NCBI GenBank assembly: GCA_024279255.1 | Contig: JAJRRT010000083.1 | Coordinates: 1 to 35,692 of the forward strand | Source of the DNA: Deltaproteobacteria bacterium | Lineage (GTDB): Bacteria > Desulfobacterota > Desulfuromonadia > Desulfuromonadales > Geopsychrobacteraceae | Direction of reading: 5' to 3' | DNA length: 35,692 nt | Part shown: piece by piece, positions 33,759 through 35,692 of the stretch | Layout: each line of letters begins with the position of its first letter | Position numbering within the stretch: position 1 is the stretch's first letter | Notes under the pieces: model-generated | The model's database searches: none | Told to the model about the DNA's origin: nothing | Seen by the model: the letters and a program-made list of their open reading frames with translations, nothing else | Made by a program: the position numbers and the translations under genes

Positions 33759-34721
33759 TCAAAGTTCCTGCAGCAATCCCCGAAATTTCTCCAGACTCTG
33801 CGCGCGCTTCATCTTCCCCAGCACCCGCTGCCTTTCGGGATCGGGAATGAAATTCAACAGATCCTTCAACTTCATCAGCGCCTGCCGTTCGCCACAAAAG
33901 TGCTCGAGATAACCGGGGAGCAGATCACCGATATAGCTCTGTAAACGAGCCCTCCGTTCTCCCTCTGTCAGTGGTTGCGCATCTCCCTCGCGCAGCCGAT
34001 TGAACAGAAAGGGATCGGCCAAAGCACCGCGACCCAGCATCAGCCCCGAGAGCCCAGGTATTTTGAGGATCTCAAGGCCGGTTTCCACATCGTTGATATC
34101 ACCATTAGCGATCAACGGTAGCGGACAGCTTGCTGCGACCTCGGCGGTCAACTGATGATCAGCCGCGCCACCATACCGCTGTTCAACGGTGCGCGGATGC
34201 AGAATCAGCCAGTCGACACCACAATCGGCGAAGATTGTTAAAAGTTCGAAAATCTGGCGGGGATCACTATACCCTGCGCGACATTTGATCGAAAAATCGA
34301 CCTTGATCTGGGCGCGCAGTTTTCGCAACAGGGCCGCAAGTTTGACCGGTTCTCGTAATAATTCACCGCCGGTTGCACCACTCAACATCCGCCCGTAGGG
34401 GCAGCCCAGATTCAGGTTAAGGTGCTGTGCGCCGGCTAATTGTAAACCTTCGGCCGCTTCGCACAGTGGCTCTTCTCCGTGACCGATCATCTGTGCAACC
34501 AGCGGGGTCTGCCCGTTGTGGCTGTTGACTTCGGACAGGTCGCTCTTTGTCACCCGTTTGCGGCTGCGAGTCTGAACCCGCATAAACTCAGTGAAAACCA
34601 TATCGGGCGCAACATGATCGATAAACCACTGGCGTAACACACGGTTCGTCAGCCCTTGCATCGGGGCCAGCATCAACAATGGCTTATTGTCTAACGGACT
34701 TTTTACGTCTTTTGGATTCAT
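33759..34721 (-). CDS. tRNA-dihydrouridine synthase (Dus family)
   Basis: FMN enzyme that reduces uridine to dihydrouridine in tRNA D-loops. It is 320 residues from ATG 34721. The TIM-barrel start LLMLAPMQGLTNRVLRQ binds FMN, catalytic C107 lies in LNLNLGCPYGR, and FSIKCRAGY, LILHPRTVEQRYGGAADH and LIANGDINDV follow in order, with LMLGRGALADPFLF near the phosphate site. The C-terminal helical domain is present. GCPYGRMLSGATGGELL differs from the DusA/B consensus, so I do not assign a subclass. Its start lies 38 bases inside the GGDEF gene with no good Shine-Dalgarno, implying translational coupling. Confidence 0.93.
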   Translation of the reverse strand: MNPKDVKSPLDNKPLLMLAPMQGLTNRVLRQWFIDHVAPDMVFTEFMRVQTRSRKRVTKSDLSEVNSHNGQTPLVAQMIGHGEEPLCEAAEGLQLAGAQHLNLNLGCPYGRMLSGATGGELLREPVKLAALLRKLRAQIKVDFSIKCRAGYSDPRQIFELLTIFADCGVDWLILHPRTVEQRYGGAADHQLTAEVAASCPLPLIANGDINDVETGLEILKIPGLSGLMLGRGALADPFLFNRLREGDAQPLTEGERRARLQSYIGDLLPGYLEHFCGERQALMKLKDLLNFIPDPERQRVLGKMKRAQSLEKFRGLLQEL

Positions 34722-35682
34722 AAAGGCGGCTATCTGCAAGTTTAAGGAGATCGGAGATATTAAGATGTTCAGCTGATGAAGCGACCCCGTAACTGATCTT
34801 TACCTCCAGAGTCTCCCCTTGAAACTTTAATGGGCGACTCGTAAATTCGGTTTCTATCCGCGCCAACAGCTCCAAAGCTTTCGCGACCTCGGTCTGTGGC
34901 AGAATCAGCACAAATTCATCGCCAGCCAGTCGGGTGGCAAAATCACTCTGGCGACACATTTTGCGGAGACCATCGGCCAGATATTGCAAGAGTGCGTCAC
35001 CATAGTCATGACCATAGGTATCATTGACCCCTTTGAAATGATCGAGATCAATAAACGCCACCGTCAACTCGCCCCCATAGCGTTCAACTCTGGCCAGTTC
35101 GGCGACGAGAAGACGTTCCATCGCACGCCGATTAGGCAAAGAGGTTAAGTGATCGTGATAGGCCAGATGCTGGACCTGTTCGTGTGCAACAACGTTCGAC
35201 AAGCCAAGAGAGAGCTTGACTGCGAGACGCTCCAGATGAGTTGTGTTGTAGTTTGGATTAAAGCGACGCGGGTCAGGGTCGGCCTGGTTGAGGCTACCAA
35301 CCAGCTCACCATCGAGATGCAGCGGGACCATCGCCAGCGACTTGAAATGCTCCCGACGTGAGGATGGTAACAGCCGAAAGTAAGCGTTCAGCTCATCATT
35401 AAGAACCAGAGGGTGATCCGAATTCGGCACCAGCTGGGAAAAAATATCCCGCGCCACCAGAACGGTTTCTCCTTTACCACGCACAAAGCGCGCAGCTTTC
35501 GAATCTTCAATGATCGACAGCCAGGCGTGCGGCACATCAAACAGTTCGGCGACGTGGAGTGGCAGCTCGCGACAGAAGGACGCAACATCAAGAATCTGCA
35601 TGATCTTGACATCAAGAGCATAAAACTTTTCAGCCAGCTCCTCGTGCTCATGAAATCGTTCGATAATTGAGGTTCGATTCAT
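34684..35682 (-). CDS. GAF-like sensor / GGDEF diguanylate cyclase
   Basis: 332 residues. The N-terminal 165 look like a GAF/DUF484-type sensor (LPLHVAELFDVPHAWLSII, then SLAMVPLHLDGELVGSL). The GGDEF domain starts with LAYHDHLTSLPNRRAMERL, has the Mg-binding AFIDLDHFKGVNDTYGH, and carries the active loop as AGDEF (253-257), a common functional variant. The inhibitory site RQSD (244-247) lies five residues before it, so product feedback is expected. There is no membrane segment. The frame stays open to the window edge, so a start upstream of ATG 35682 cannot be excluded. The last 38 bases overlap the dus gene. Confidence 0.93.
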   Translation of the reverse strand: MNRTSIIERFHEHEELAEKFYALDVKIMQILDVASFCRELPLHVAELFDVPHAWLSIIEDSKAARFVRGKGETVLVARDIFSQLVPNSDHPLVLNDELNAYFRLLPSSRREHFKSLAMVPLHLDGELVGSLNQADPDPRRFNPNYNTTHLERLAVKLSLGLSNVVAHEQVQHLAYHDHLTSLPNRRAMERLLVAELARVERYGGELTVAFIDLDHFKGVNDTYGHDYGDALLQYLADGLRKMCRQSDFATRLAGDEFVLILPQTEVAKALELLARIETEFTSRPLKFQGETLEVKISYGVASSAEHLNISDLLKLADSRLYESKRRKKSVRQ

Positions 35683-35692
35683 CGCCCCATCT

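Noticed and set aside
33507..33912. Short plus-strand frames across the dus-nitroreductase gap
   Set aside because: They run through the structured repeat-like element and into the dus gene, with no protein-like composition.
1..35692. CRISPR arrays, tRNA or rRNA genes, integrases, prophage or toxin-antitoxin pairs
   Set aside because: None was seen on either strand; gene content is core metabolism, signalling and one efflux operon.

Overview
This window looks like ordinary core chromosome of a Desulfuromonadales-type deltaproteobacterium (Desulfuromonas / Geopsychrobacter / Pelobacter-like). The assignment rests on the gene order precorrin-2 dehydrogenase, CcsA-type cytochrome c assembly protein, hemA, hemC, fused cobA/hemD, hemB, together with several signalling proteins of deltaproteobacterial style. 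It is an inference from content, not from a search. Base composition looks moderate and even, with no integrase, transposase, phage gene, tRNA, rRNA or CRISPR array.

Layout. 1-1421 (minus): a truncated OmpR-type response regulator preceded by a DUF299 PPDK/PEP-synthase regulatory protein. 1748-4043 (plus): prmA, rsmE and an acidic zinc-ribbon protein, closed by a strong terminator. 4133-4956 (minus): a two-gene unit of a small Trp-rich protein and a metallo-beta-lactamase hydrolase. 5073-7873 (plus): dapF, a HAD phosphatase, nfo and dtd, tightly overlapped behind a recognisable promoter. 7958-8482: an exported DUF4124-like coiled-coil protein. 8570-8899 (minus): trxA.

9059-18250 (plus) is the centre of the window: a tetrapyrrole and cytochrome-maturation cluster. 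It starts from a good sigma70-type promoter, with a SIS-domain protein, precorrin-2 dehydrogenase, CcsA-like protein, hemA, hemC, cobA/hemD and hemB, followed by a DUF2270 membrane protein and an M16 peptidase. Together these take glutamyl-tRNA to uroporphyrinogen III and on to the precorrin-2/sirohydrochlorin branch, with a haem-handling cytochrome c assembly protein in the same unit. Two related hairpin repeats built on a 7-base period flank hemB.

18402-26512 is a mixed housekeeping and signalling stretch: a membrane protein with a Cys4 domain, a large three-GAF sigma54 activator with a non-Fis C-terminus, a MazG-like protein, a Bcp peroxiredoxin, two small proteins, a MITE-like hairpin, dinB, an FKBP/SlyD-type isomerase and a RelA/SpoT-synthetase domain fused to TPRs. 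26614-32917 is a complete RND efflux operon: a TetR regulator behind a promoter/operator with a perfect 20-bp palindrome, then membrane fusion protein, inner-membrane pump and TolC-like channel. 32961-35682 (minus) holds a nitroreductase, a structured non-coding element, a dihydrouridine synthase and a GGDEF protein.

I see no whole new multi-gene defence or metabolic system here. The most unusual items are the non-coding repeat elements (15021-15092, 16145-16222, 23301-23403, 33531-33740), the unusual sigma54 activator and the RelA-TPR fusion.
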